Assembly: GCF_000023825.1 (NCBI RefSeq)
Contig: NC_013061.1
Span: 3,224,001-3,288,000, forward strand
Origin: Pedobacter heparinus DSM 2366
Lineage (GTDB): Bacteria > Bacteroidota > Bacteroidia > Sphingobacteriales > Sphingobacteriaceae
Length of the DNA: 64,000 nucleotides
Reading direction: 5' to 3'
The translations under genes were made by a program, and so were the position numbers. Position 1 is the first letter of the stretch, and each line of letters starts with the position of its first letter. The notes beneath the pieces are model-generated. The model had not been told where the DNA came from. It did not search any database and was given only the letters and a program-made list of their open reading frames with translations. Shown here in pieces: positions 1-7,569 of this stretch.

Positions 1-1
1 G

Positions 2-1396
2 CAGGTTGCTGCATCACTTGATGCCGCAGCAGCTATACATGTGAGCATAGTATATAAACCTATTGTAAAAACCCCTCAGGAGATTTTTGACACCCTGCAG
101 CAAGCCAACCAGAGTAAAAACTGCATTGGCGTAATGACCTGGATGCATACCTTTTCTCCGGCCAAAATGTGGATCAGGGGATTAAATATCCTTCAGAAAC
201 CTCTGCTGCACCTGCATACACAGTTTAACCGTGATATTCCATGGGCTACTATAGATATGGACTTCATGAACCTGAACCAGAGTGCACACGGCGATCGTGA
301 ATTTGGCTTTATGGTAACCCGGATGCGCAAAGACCGCAAGGTAGTGGTGGGGCACTGGCAGGATGAAGAAGCGATTAAAGAAATTGACACCTGGACGCGT
401 GCCGCTGCAGGCTGGCATGACTGGCAGGGCGCCAGGTTTGTGCGTTTTGGCGACAATATGCGTTATGTAGCCGTAACGGATGGTGATAAGGTAGAGGCCG
501 AACTTAAATTTGGTTTTGAGGTGAACACTTACGGCATTGGCGACCTGGTAGCGGTAATTGACAGCATCCCGGAAGCAGCCATACAGGAATTAATTACAGA
601 GTATGAAGCCACATATACCATGACGGCCGATCTGTTGCGTGGCGGGGAAAGGCATGATTCGGTATATCAGGCAGCAAAAATAGAACTTGGCCTGAAGAAA
701 TTCCTGGAAGACGGAAATTTTAAAGGCTTTAGTGATACATTTGAAGATTTGCATGGCATGGTACAGTTGCCAGGTATTGCCGCACAGCGCTTAATGGCAG
801 CAGGCTATGGCTTTGCGGGAGAAGGTGACTGGAAAACTGCAGCACTGGTAAGGGCCTGTAAGGTAATGGGCGCCGGACTACCGGGCACCAGTGCTTTTAT
901 GGAAGATTATACTTATCATTTTGATCCGGCCAACGCTATGGTGCTGGGCTCGCACATGCTGGAAGTGGATGCTGCACTGGCCAATGGAAAGGCAAGGCTT
1001 GAGGTACATCCGCTAGGTATAGGTGGTAAAGCGGACCCGGCAAGACTTATTTTTAACGTGGCCGGGGGCCATGCACTCAATGCTAGTATTGTTGATATGG
1101 GTAACCGTTTCCGCCTGCTGGTAAATGAAGTTGAAGCACTGGAGCCTGAACATGAGTTGCCAAACCTTCCGGTTGCACAGGTTTTATGGAAACCCCTGCC
1201 AGATATGAAAACCGGCTGTGCAGCATGGATTTATGCAGGCGGCGCACACCATACCGCCTATAGCCAGAACCTGAGCCCTGCACATTTGCTGGATTTTGCT
1301 AATATTGCAGGTATTGAATATGTAAATATCGGGGCAGATACCAGGATAAACCAGTTCAGGAACGAGCTGCACTGGAACGAAACCTTTTATAAATAA
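2..1396 (+). CDS. araA: L-arabinose isomerase, 5'-truncated by the window
   Basis: Catalyses interconversion of L-arabinose and L-ribulose, the first cytoplasmic step of bacterial L-arabinose catabolism, using a divalent metal. The frame is open from base 2 and its first residues ([11 protein letters not shown]) lie inside the N-terminal domain, so roughly the first 35 to 45 residues are outside the window; the GTG at base 41 is only an internal Val codon. The family signature stretches [28 protein letters not shown] and VAVTDGDK are present. Metal and active-site motifs [22 protein letters not shown] and GGAHHT supply the expected two Glu and two His residues. It is followed 65 bases later by a sodium/sugar symporter on the same strand, consistent with an arabinose uptake and catabolism unit. 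Nothing unusual seen in the visible part. Confidence 0.96.
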   Translation, partial: QVAASLDAAAAIHVSIVYKPIVKTPQEIFDTLQQANQSKNCIGVMTWMHTFSPAKMWIRGLNILQKPLLHLHTQFNRDIPWATIDMDFMNLNQSAHGDREFGFMVTRMRKDRKVVVGHWQDEEAIKEIDTWTRAAAGWHDWQGARFVRFGDNMRYVAVTDGDKVEAELKFGFEVNTYGIGDLVAVIDSIPEAAIQELITEYEATYTMTADLLRGGERHDSVYQAAKIELGLKKFLEDGNFKGFSDTFEDLHGMVQLPGIAAQRLMAAGYGFAGEGDWKTAALVRACKVMGAGLPGTSAFMEDYTYHFDPANAMVLGSHMLEVDAALANGKARLEVHPLGIGGKADPARLIFNVAGGHALNASIVDMGNRFRLLVNEVEALEPEHELPNLPVAQVLWKPLPDMKTGCAAWIYAGGAHHTAYSQNLSPAHLLDFANIAGIEYVNIGADTRINQFRNELHWNETFYK

Positions 1397-1401
1397 TCAA
1401 C

Positions 1402-1436
1402 AATGCGCCGGATAAAATTTATTTTGCCGGCGCATT
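1402..1436 (+). terminator. hairpin between araA and the symporter
   Basis: A perfect 10-bp stem (AATGCGCCGG at 1402-1411 with its complement at 1427-1436) encloses a 15-nt AT-rich loop directly after the araA stop. It is followed by only a weak T-run, so it could be an attenuator or an mRNA-stabilising hairpin that adjusts symporter level rather than a full terminator. Confidence 0.4.
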
Positions 1437-1461
1437 ATATTTCACTAACCAAAGAAACACT

Positions 1462-3147
1462 ATGAACAATAGTTTAGTAACTACAGACTATGTAGTTTTC
1501 ATCATCTATTTTTTAGTCGTTGCCGGCTATGGATATTACATCTACCATCAGCGTAAAAAGAACGAGCATGATGCAAAAGCCTTTTTTCTGGCAGAGGGTA
1601 CATTAACCTGGTGGGCCATTGGTGCCTCCCTTATTGCTTCCAACATTTCTGCCGAACAGTTTATTGGCATGAGTGGCGAAGGTTTCTTTCTGGGTATTGC
1701 CGTTGCCGCTTACGAATGGATTGCGGCCATTGCCCTGATCATTGTGGCCGTATGGTTTATACCGGTGTACCTTAAAAACAAGATCTACACCATGCCCCAG
1801 TTTCTGAAAACAAGATACAATGAATCTGTTGCATTGATTATGGCTATATTCTGGCTGTTCCTGTATGTGTTTGTGAACCTCACCTCTATACTTTACCTTG
1901 GTGCAGTAGCCATTAACGGACTAACCGGTGGTGATTACCTGCACGTAATTATGATTGGCCTGGCTGTTTTTGCCCTCATCATTTCATTGGGTGGCATGAA
2001 GGTAGTGGCCTATACGGATGTGATCCAGGTTGCTGTACTGATATTTGGAGGGCTGGTAACCACTTATATTGCCTTAACGGTTGTGGGTGAAAAATTTGGA
2101 GTAGGTGCCAATGCGATAGCCGGTTTTAATGTGCTGATGGAGCATGCCCCTGAACATTTTAAAATGATCATTCCTAAACCTACTGTCGAATCTACGCAGA
2201 ATGAGATCAGCAAGTACCTTACCTTTCCCGGTCTGGCCTCTTACGTTGCCGGTATCTGGATCATTAACCTGAACTACTGGGGTTGTAACCAGTACATCAC
2301 ACAAAGGGCTTTGGGTGCCGATCTGCAAACGGCAAGAACCGGTATTTTATTTGCAGGTTTCTTAAAACTCCTGATGCCTTTAATTGTAATGCTGCCTGGA
2401 ATTGCTGCTTATGTGTTGTACAAAGGCGGACATTTGCCACAGCTTATAGGTGGTAAGGACGGGGCTTACTCGGCAGTGCTTACCTTTTTGCCAACGGGTT
2501 TGAAAGGATTGTCGGTAGCTGCACTTACTGCTGCCATTGTAGCCTCGCTGGCTGGCAAGGTAAACAGTATTTCTACCATTTTTACTTTAGATATCTATTC
2601 CAGGTATTTTAAAAAGGGTACAGAAGAAAAAAAACTGGTTCTGGTAGGCAGGACAACGGTATTTGTAGGGATGAGCCTGGCCGTACTTTTTACCTGGAAC
2701 GACCTTTTAGGTATTGGTGGCGAAGGGGGTTTTACCTTTATCCAAAAATATACAGGTTTTATTAGTCCGGGTGTGTTTGCCATGTTTATACTGGGTATGT
2801 TCTGGAAAAGGACTACTGGTGCCGCTGCTGTTGCAGGTGTACTGGCAGGCTTTTTACTTTCTGTTTTCTTTAACGAAATGGCCCCAAGGTTAATGGGTAA
2901 TGAAACCTGGTTGTATACAGCTTATCCGAACGGTTCTGGTGCTTATGAGATTCCTTTCCACATCTGTATGGGGCTGTCCTTTGCCTTCACCATGCTGATC
3001 ATGATCGGAATGAGTATGGCCGGGCCAAAAATAAACCCTAAAGCTTTTGAACTGGACAAAAGCATGTTTAAAGTTGCACCTTCTACTATGGCACTGATTG
3101 TAGTGACACTGCTGATCATTGGGGCACTGTATGTGAAATTCTGGTAA
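1462..3147 (+). CDS. SSS-family sodium:sugar symporter (vSGLT-like)
   Basis: Inner-membrane carrier of the solute:sodium symporter family, predicted to import a monosaccharide with Na+. The 561 residues form about 14 hydrophobic segments. The protein contains stretches typical of the vSGLT galactose transporter branch: SNISAEQFIGMSGEGF near residue 60, VNLTSILYLGA near 140, NYWGCNQYITQRALGA near 275, and ASLAGKVNSISTIFTLDIY near 360. Its position 65 bases after araA suggests that L-arabinose, or galactose released by the nearby galactosidases, is the substrate; this is inference from context. The start ATG at 1462 has the upstream AAGAAAC as a weak ribosome site. The gene ends in a strong hairpin at 3151-3188. 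Confidence 0.92.
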   Translation: MNNSLVTTDYVVFIIYFLVVAGYGYYIYHQRKKNEHDAKAFFLAEGTLTWWAIGASLIASNISAEQFIGMSGEGFFLGIAVAAYEWIAAIALIIVAVWFIPVYLKNKIYTMPQFLKTRYNESVALIMAIFWLFLYVFVNLTSILYLGAVAINGLTGGDYLHVIMIGLAVFALIISLGGMKVVAYTDVIQVAVLIFGGLVTTYIALTVVGEKFGVGANAIAGFNVLMEHAPEHFKMIIPKPTVESTQNEISKYLTFPGLASYVAGIWIINLNYWGCNQYITQRALGADLQTARTGILFAGFLKLLMPLIVMLPGIAAYVLYKGGHLPQLIGGKDGAYSAVLTFLPTGLKGLSVAALTAAIVASLAGKVNSISTIFTLDIYSRYFKKGTEEKKLVLVGRTTVFVGMSLAVLFTWNDLLGIGGEGGFTFIQKYTGFISPGVFAMFILGMFWKRTTGAAAVAGVLAGFLLSVFFNEMAPRLMGNETWLYTAYPNGSGAYEIPFHICMGLSFAFTMLIMIGMSMAGPKINPKAFELDKSMFKVAPSTMALIVVTLLIIGALYVKFW

Positions 3148-3150
3148 TGA

Positions 3151-3188
3151 AAAAAATCCGTAAATAGCGCCACTATTTACGGATTTTT
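3151..3188. terminator. bidirectional rho-independent terminator
   Basis: A perfect 16-bp inverted repeat (3152-3167 and 3173-3188) with loop CGCCA starts in an A-run and ends in a T-run. It can therefore end both the symporter transcript from the left and the histidine kinase transcript from the right, which converge here. Its core is repeated almost exactly at 7351-7385. Confidence 0.85.
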
Positions 3189-3231
3189 AATACCGGGCTG
3201 GCTGATTAAAAGTTATTTTGCAACTACAAAA

Positions 3232-4299
3232 TTAAACAATCGTTTTAGCCGATTTTTTAGGGAATTCTATGAAAAAAGAAGTGCCTTTCCCCTCCTCGCT
3301 TTCGCACCAGATCCGACCATCATGCCACTGCACAATTATTTTTACTATGGATAGGCCCAGGCCAATAGTGGGCTCTCCTTCCAGGCCAGGGCGGCTGGCA
3401 GTGGTAAATTTATCAAATACGTTAGGCAACAAATGTTTAGGAATCCCAATGCCATCATCTTGAAAAATCAATCTGAACGTATCTCCATGGTCCTCCACTT
3501 TCACAATTATGCTTCCTCCTGCCTGGGTAAACTTAAGGGAATTGGAAACAAAGTTATTCATAATCTGCATAAATTTGGCCTCATCTAAATCTGCAAAAAG
3601 CTGCTTTTGATCAGAAAGAAGAGAGAAATTTCGTGCTGCTGTTTGCGATGACAAACGACATTCCTCAAGATATTCCCTCAGCTTTAACACCACATCAATA
3701 TTTCTTCTAACCAGTGATGCCTCAAGTGTATCTAAAAACTCCCTGGAAACCAGGTCAGTAATCAGGCTTATTGATTGCTCAATAATTGTAGATATATACC
3801 TGGTACGCTCTAAAACATTAGCATCTGTAATTTCACGATCCAGAGATATAACCAGTGATCGCGCAATATTTAAAGGTCCTCTTAAATCATGGGCAAGCAT
3901 ATGCAATATCGAATTCTTCTTATTGGCATATTTGGCTATGGAAGTGACATTGTCCACCTCAGCAGTTATTTCATAAAAGCTACCAAAAATGATCTTCCCT
4001 TTTTTCTTTGTATCTGATAAAAACGGCGTAACTGAATACCATCGCTGAGCATCCTCCTTGCCCAATTTAAATTTAACCACACCAGAGAATTCATCTTTCA
4101 AAAGACGGAAGTAACTTTCCTTAATTTTAATTAAATCTTCTGGATAAATCTGCTGCAAAATCCCCTCTGTTGAAAAATCATCAAAAGATAGATTAAACGA
4201 TCGTAGTATTTGATCTGATACAAAAGTAAATCTCCCGGCCTCCAGTTGGTACGCAAAATGTATGTTATTCAGGGTAATTTCATCCTCAAAATTTGTCAT
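3232..4299 (-). CDS. PAS-domain sensor histidine kinase
   Basis: Cytoplasmic two-component histidine kinase of about 355 residues with no membrane segment or signal peptide. Residues 1-115 resemble a PAS fold. The dimerisation helix carries the phospho-accepting His137 in AHDLRGPLN. The ATPase domain shows the N-box (NNFVSNSLKF), G1 (DDGIGIP) and G2 (GLGLSIVK) motifs and ends in a normal HATPase tail. The ATG at 4299 (MTNFEDE) is preferred over the one 60 bases upstream because the extra 20 residues are unlike the family and AAGAAGAA lies just before 4299. It sits downstream of the ECF sigma gene with about 220 bases between, and the divergent LuxR-type regulator at 5274 is the nearest candidate partner. 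The stimulus is unknown. Confidence 0.88.
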   Translation of the reverse strand: MTNFEDEITLNNIHFAYQLEAGRFTFVSDQILRSFNLSFDDFSTEGILQQIYPEDLIKIKESYFRLLKDEFSGVVKFKLGKEDAQRWYSVTPFLSDTKKKGKIIFGSFYEITAEVDNVTSIAKYANKKNSILHMLAHDLRGPLNIARSLVISLDREITDANVLERTRYISTIIEQSISLITDLVSREFLDTLEASLVRRNIDVVLKLREYLEECRLSSQTAARNFSLLSDQKQLFADLDEAKFMQIMNNFVSNSLKFTQAGGSIIVKVEDHGDTFRLIFQDDGIGIPKHLLPNVFDKFTTASRPGLEGEPTIGLGLSIVKIIVQWHDGRIWCESEEGKGTSFFIEFPKKSAKTIV

Positions 4300-4522
4300 A
4301 AGATTCTTCTTTAACTGTTTATAAATGTCTAGTTGAAAGCTGCAGGAACACGGCCCCATTTAAATGCTAACACCGGCAACGAAGAAATGTTTAAGAGAGC
4401 AGGGAATAGTAAAAAATTCTTGTGTAACATCACAGAAGGGGCCAAAAACATTTCTATGAGGGCTTTGTTTTTGGACAAAAAAAATATATCCATGACTGGT
4501 GTACATTTTAACGAAGGCTATG

Positions 4523-5038
4523 CTACCTTTCGCTGTACATCCTCAAATTTTTCTTCAGCATCATCCTGGCCATATGGATTCTGGTTTTAACCGTTCCAAT
4601 AGGAATATTTAATTCCTCAGCGATCTCATGATATTTATAACCCTCAAAATATTTAATAAATGGGAGATAATACCCCTGGGAAAGTTTTTTCAGTGCTTTA
4701 TGAATATCTTCTACCGAACAATTACTTTCACCGGTATTGTAAGTTAGATTAAAATAGGATTCATTCATGGCTATACTGCTGGCTTCATCCATGTAAGAAT
4801 TAAATTTACCCTTCCTCCTGTAATTATTGATGAACGTATTTTTAAGGATAATAAACAGCCAGCTTTTTAAATTTGTTCCCTCCTGAAAACTTTGTGCGTA
4901 CCGCATCGCTTTAAGCAATGTGTCCTGGACCAAATCGGCAGCATCCTCTTCGTTTCGTGTGAAAGAAAATGCGAATCCTTGTAAACTGTCCCTGAACGAA
5001 AATAACTGATTGTTGAAATCTAATGGCGCTGTTTTCAT
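4523..5038 (-). CDS. ECF-type RNA polymerase sigma factor
   Basis: Extracytoplasmic-function sigma factor of 171 residues that would redirect RNA polymerase to a small regulon. Region 2 (DAADLVQDTLLKAMRYA and LKSWLFIILKNTFINNYRR) and the region 4 helix-turn-helix (YHEIAEELNIPIGTVKTRIH) are both intact. Many Bacteroidota ECF factors sit beside a FecR anti-sigma gene and a SusC/SusD pair, but none is next to this one. It is a stand-alone ECF gene flanked by a histidine kinase and a divergent response regulator, so control by the kinase system is possible but not shown. A 9-bp inverted repeat lies in its upstream region at 5116-5139. Confidence 0.92.
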   Translation of the reverse strand: MKTAPLDFNNQLFSFRDSLQGFAFSFTRNEEDAADLVQDTLLKAMRYAQSFQEGTNLKSWLFIILKNTFINNYRRKGKFNSYMDEASSIAMNESYFNLTYNTGESNCSVEDIHKALKKLSQGYYLPFIKYFEGYKYHEIAEELNIPIGTVKTRIHMARMMLKKNLRMYSER

Positions 5039-5115
5039 ATTATATTTTTTAAGGTAAGTAGCACCGAAAGTCCAAACGCCATGCCTTTTAAGGCCATTTT
5101 ATTCCATGATATCCT

Positions 5116-5139
5116 AAATCAGCTAATGCCAGCTGATTT
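5116..5139. promoter_or_regulatory. inverted repeat in divergent ECF/response-regulator promoter region
   Basis: Perfect 9-bp arms (AAATCAGCT at 5116-5124, complement at 5131-5139) separated by AATGCC lie between the divergent sigma factor (start 5038) and response regulator (start 5274). It is not followed by a T-run, so an operator for a dimeric regulator is more likely than a terminator. Confidence 0.35.
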
Positions 5140-5273
5140 CAGGTATTTCTGTCTTTTAAAACAAGTATTTATACCTGCTGCAATTAAAATATACCCGTAC
5201 ATTAAACAGCACTAATGTATCCAAACCTGAAACTATTCAGCAGCAAAAAATGTTGTTCTTGAAAAAAGAAAGT

Positions 5274-5924
5274 ATGTTAAACCTATTGCTTGCTGAAGAC
5301 CACAATGTCGTCCGAAGTGGTATCAAAAAGTTATTAGAGGCCGATGAGGCCATTAATATTGTTGCAGAGGCGATCAATGGCGCCCAGGCATTAGAACTTA
5401 TAAGAGATAACGGTTCCATAGACCTGTTACTGACTGATCTCAATATGCCGGGAATCAATGGAATTTCACTGATTAGCGAGGTCAAAAATTTCAACCCCAA
5501 CGTAAAAGTTGTCATTCTGTCGATGCACGATGATGAAAAATATGTAGCCCAGGCATTTCAGGCAGGTGCTTCAGGTTACCTGCTTAAAAATGTGGATGCT
5601 GAAGAAATGCTGTTTGCATTGAAATACATCAGCAGGGGCGGAAGTTATATATGCGCAGCGCTATCAATGTCGATGCTGAGCAAGGTACTGAAAAGAATAA
5701 ATAGTACCGTAGCAGTTGCGGAAACAGCTATAGATTTTTCCAGCCGCGAAATAGAGATACTGGAATTAATTGCCGAAGGTCTCACCAATCAGGAAATGGC
5801 AGACCGGTTATTTATTAGTAAGCGGACTGTTGAAGGACACCGACAAAGCCTGACAGACAAGACGGGATGCCGGAACACCGCTGCTTTGATTCGTTACGCG
5901 ATGGTGCATGATATTCTTCAGTAA
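5274..5924 (+). CDS. NarL/FixJ-type (LuxR HTH) response regulator
   Basis: Two-domain response regulator. The receiver domain (residues 1-120) has the acidic pocket AED (D9), phospho-acceptor D55 in TDLNMPG and conserved Lys in GYLLKNV. The C-terminal LuxR-type helix-turn-helix (about residues 155-210) reads FSSREIEILELIAEGLTNQE followed by ISKRTVEGHR. The ATG at 5274 (MLNLLLAEDHN) is chosen over an ATG 24 bases upstream because receiver domains normally begin within a few residues of the first beta strand and GAAAAAAGAAAG precedes it. The DNA-binding half would control genes when phosphorylated, most plausibly by the kinase at 3232-4299. It ends two bases before the convergent serine hydrolase gene. 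Confidence 0.92.
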   Translation: MLNLLLAEDHNVVRSGIKKLLEADEAINIVAEAINGAQALELIRDNGSIDLLLTDLNMPGINGISLISEVKNFNPNVKVVILSMHDDEKYVAQAFQAGASGYLLKNVDAEEMLFALKYISRGGSYICAALSMSMLSKVLKRINSTVAVAETAIDFSSREIEILELIAEGLTNQEMADRLFISKRTVEGHRQSLTDKTGCRNTAALIRYAMVHDILQ

Positions 5925-5926
5925 TT

Positions 5927-7180
5927 TTAATTGATTTTCTTTACTTCCTGCACAACGCCGTCACGAATGATCTGTGCTTTGATAACATTCCGGCCATCTA
6001 AGACAAAGTTCAGTTGCCTGTCGCTGCCATCTGAAAAGAAAAGTTGAGTTTCAGACTCAGGTTTAAGCTCCATATCTCCTCCTTTTGTGCGCCTAAATAA
6101 TTTATTGTCTTTTATGATCAGCTCAAACACACCAATATCAGTCTGATATTTACCGAGAAACCTTTCAAAGTTTTTAACGTCGACTTTCAATTCTACATGC
6201 TTGTAAGGATTGATCACCTCTTTATCGAAAAGTATTGCATTGATCGCAGAAGAAATTGCCGCCAGATTTGTATCACTGTTAGAAAGAATGATCACATGAG
6301 TATCTTCATCAGGAAAAATAAAATCATAGCTTAAAAATTCCGCAATAACTCCGCTGTGACCTATTAGTTTCCTATTGTACAAGGAATCAACAACCAATCC
6401 ATATCCATACCTGTTTAAATTACGGGTAGTCATCATTGTAAACATAGCCGGACTGATGACCTTACCGCCAAAAAGTGATTTGTTCCATTTATATAGATCC
6501 TCAACTGTTGAGACCATCGCGCCTGCGCTGAATGGAATGTTCATCGATCTGTCCACTGAGGTGTTTAGAAGACCGGCTTTTTTTATGAGATTGTTCAGGA
6601 TATACGTGCTATAAGGCTCACCGCTCACTTTTTCAATAATACATCCCAACAGGAAGTAACCAGAATTGCTGTAGTTATATTTTGTTCCGGGTGAAAAATC
6701 ATATGGTTCTTTCTTAACAGCAGCTATTACAGAATCCCTTGGGTCAGAAAGGGTAGAAAAGCTTGAAATCCTTGGAATACTTATAAAATCCTTTATACCC
6801 GATGTATGATTGAGCAGCATGTGTAGCGTAACACTATCACCTTTGGGGTAGTCTGAAAAATACTTGCTCAACTTATCCCCAACATTCAGCTTGCCAGTTT
6901 CCTGCAGCTGTAAAATTGCTGCAGCGGTAAATTGCTTGGTGATCGACCCTATCCTGAATTTCGTTTGGATAGAATTGGGAATGTTCCCTTCCCTGTTTGC
7001 CTGCCCGAATGCTTTTTCAAGTACGACCTTTCCTTTTTTTGTGATGAATACAGCACCTCCAAATCCATGCACTTTCTCTTGAGCGTTCAGATAAGACTGA
7101 AGAACTGTTGAATAGTTCCTTTGTGCTTTTCCGGCAATAGAACAAAGAAGAAATAATAAAAATAAAAGTCTTGTTTTCAT
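5927..7180 (-). CDS. secreted serine beta-lactamase/DD-peptidase-fold hydrolase
   Basis: Class C beta-lactamase / penicillin-binding-protein-fold enzyme of 417 residues with a signal peptide ending near Gln20, so periplasmic. The nucleophile motif S79-I-T-K82, the tyrosine motif Y170-S-N and a later HSG triad are in the right order. The last roughly 90 residues form a small beta-rich domain like those following many esterase-type family members. The family includes beta-lactamases, D-aminopeptidases and esterases, and sequence alone cannot choose; low substrate specificity is likely. Immediately upstream is a 17-bp perfect palindrome laid over its candidate promoter (7212-7261), pointing to strict repression by an unlinked regulator. 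It ends two bases from the convergent response regulator gene. Confidence 0.88.
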   Translation of the reverse strand: MKTRLLFLLFLLCSIAGKAQRNYSTVLQSYLNAQEKVHGFGGAVFITKKGKVVLEKAFGQANREGNIPNSIQTKFRIGSITKQFTAAAILQLQETGKLNVGDKLSKYFSDYPKGDSVTLHMLLNHTSGIKDFISIPRISSFSTLSDPRDSVIAAVKKEPYDFSPGTKYNYSNSGYFLLGCIIEKVSGEPYSTYILNNLIKKAGLLNTSVDRSMNIPFSAGAMVSTVEDLYKWNKSLFGGKVISPAMFTMMTTRNLNRYGYGLVVDSLYNRKLIGHSGVIAEFLSYDFIFPDEDTHVIILSNSDTNLAAISSAINAILFDKEVINPYKHVELKVDVKNFERFLGKYQTDIGVFELIIKDNKLFRRTKGGDMELKPESETQLFFSDGSDRQLNFVLDGRNVIKAQIIRDGVVQEVKKIN

Positions 7181-7211
7181 GTTGTATGTATTGTTGTTTG
7201 TTAATCGAATA

Positions 7212-7261
7212 CAAGTATACTGATTTATATAGTACTATGCAATACATAGTACTATATAAAT
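7212..7261 (-). promoter_or_regulatory. candidate promoter with large palindromic operator
   Basis: Perfect 17-bp arms at 7223-7239 and 7245-7261 with loop CAATA. On the minus strand the loop supplies a TTG (7240-7242) and, 20 bases further, TATACTTG (7212-7219) matches the Bacteroidota -7 element TAnnTTTG in all but one base. The palindrome is thus centred on the -33 element of the hydrolase gene that starts at 7180. A dimeric repressor bound here would block the promoter; the regulator gene is not in the window. Confidence 0.5.
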
Positions 7262-7350
7262 TTAACATTAACCGCACACCTTTGGTTATAACCAAGCCAA
7301 CTCTGGCTATGAAACGGCCTTGAATCAGGATTTCAGCAATATATTGTCCA

Positions 7351-7385
7351 AAAAAAATCCGTAAATAGCGCCACTATTTACGGAT
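7351..7385. repeat. second copy of the 3151-3188 hairpin
   Basis: Same A-run, stem and CGCCA loop as the terminator at 3151-3188 over more than 30 bases, but the T-run is replaced by CATTAA. It lies in the 385-base intergenic stretch 7181-7565, between two genes transcribed away from each other, where a terminator has no obvious job. It could be the stranded end of a lost gene or a dispersed palindromic repeat. Confidence 0.6.
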
Positions 7386-7482
7386 CATTAAATTACGGAA
7401 CTCAATCCGCTAACCTTAAAAAAACAATTCCCCCTCCATCAAATGCCTGTTACACCAATCGTTAATTGAAAGAATCATCATT

Positions 7483-7569
7483 ATGATGATCAAAACTACC
7501 TTTAATTTACCTGCTCCCGAACAACAGATCGGCAGAAAGGCAAAAACGATAGCTGAACAGCCCAAATGA
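7483..7569 (+). CDS. possible 28-residue leader ORF before the AcvB/VirJ-like gene
   Basis: A short ATG-initiated frame (two consecutive ATGs at 7483 and 7486; residues MMIKTTFNLP at the start, IAEQPK at the end) whose TGA overlaps the first ATG of the downstream gene in an ATGA junction at 7566-7569. GAAAGA stands about 10 bases before its start. The overlap would allow translational coupling. It has no recognisable domain and may be chance; there is no composition evidence either way. Confidence 0.25.
   Translation: MMIKTTFNLPAPEQQIGRKAKTIAEQPK

Noticed and set aside
2..1396. Start of araA at the GTG of base 41
   Set aside because: The frame is open to base 2 with conserved-looking residues and the family is about 45 residues longer; the gene is simply cut by the window edge.
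7474..7490. Palindrome ATCATCAT-T-ATGATGAT as an operator
   Set aside because: Short and low in complexity, and part of it is the ATGATG start of the leader frame; not enough to call a site.
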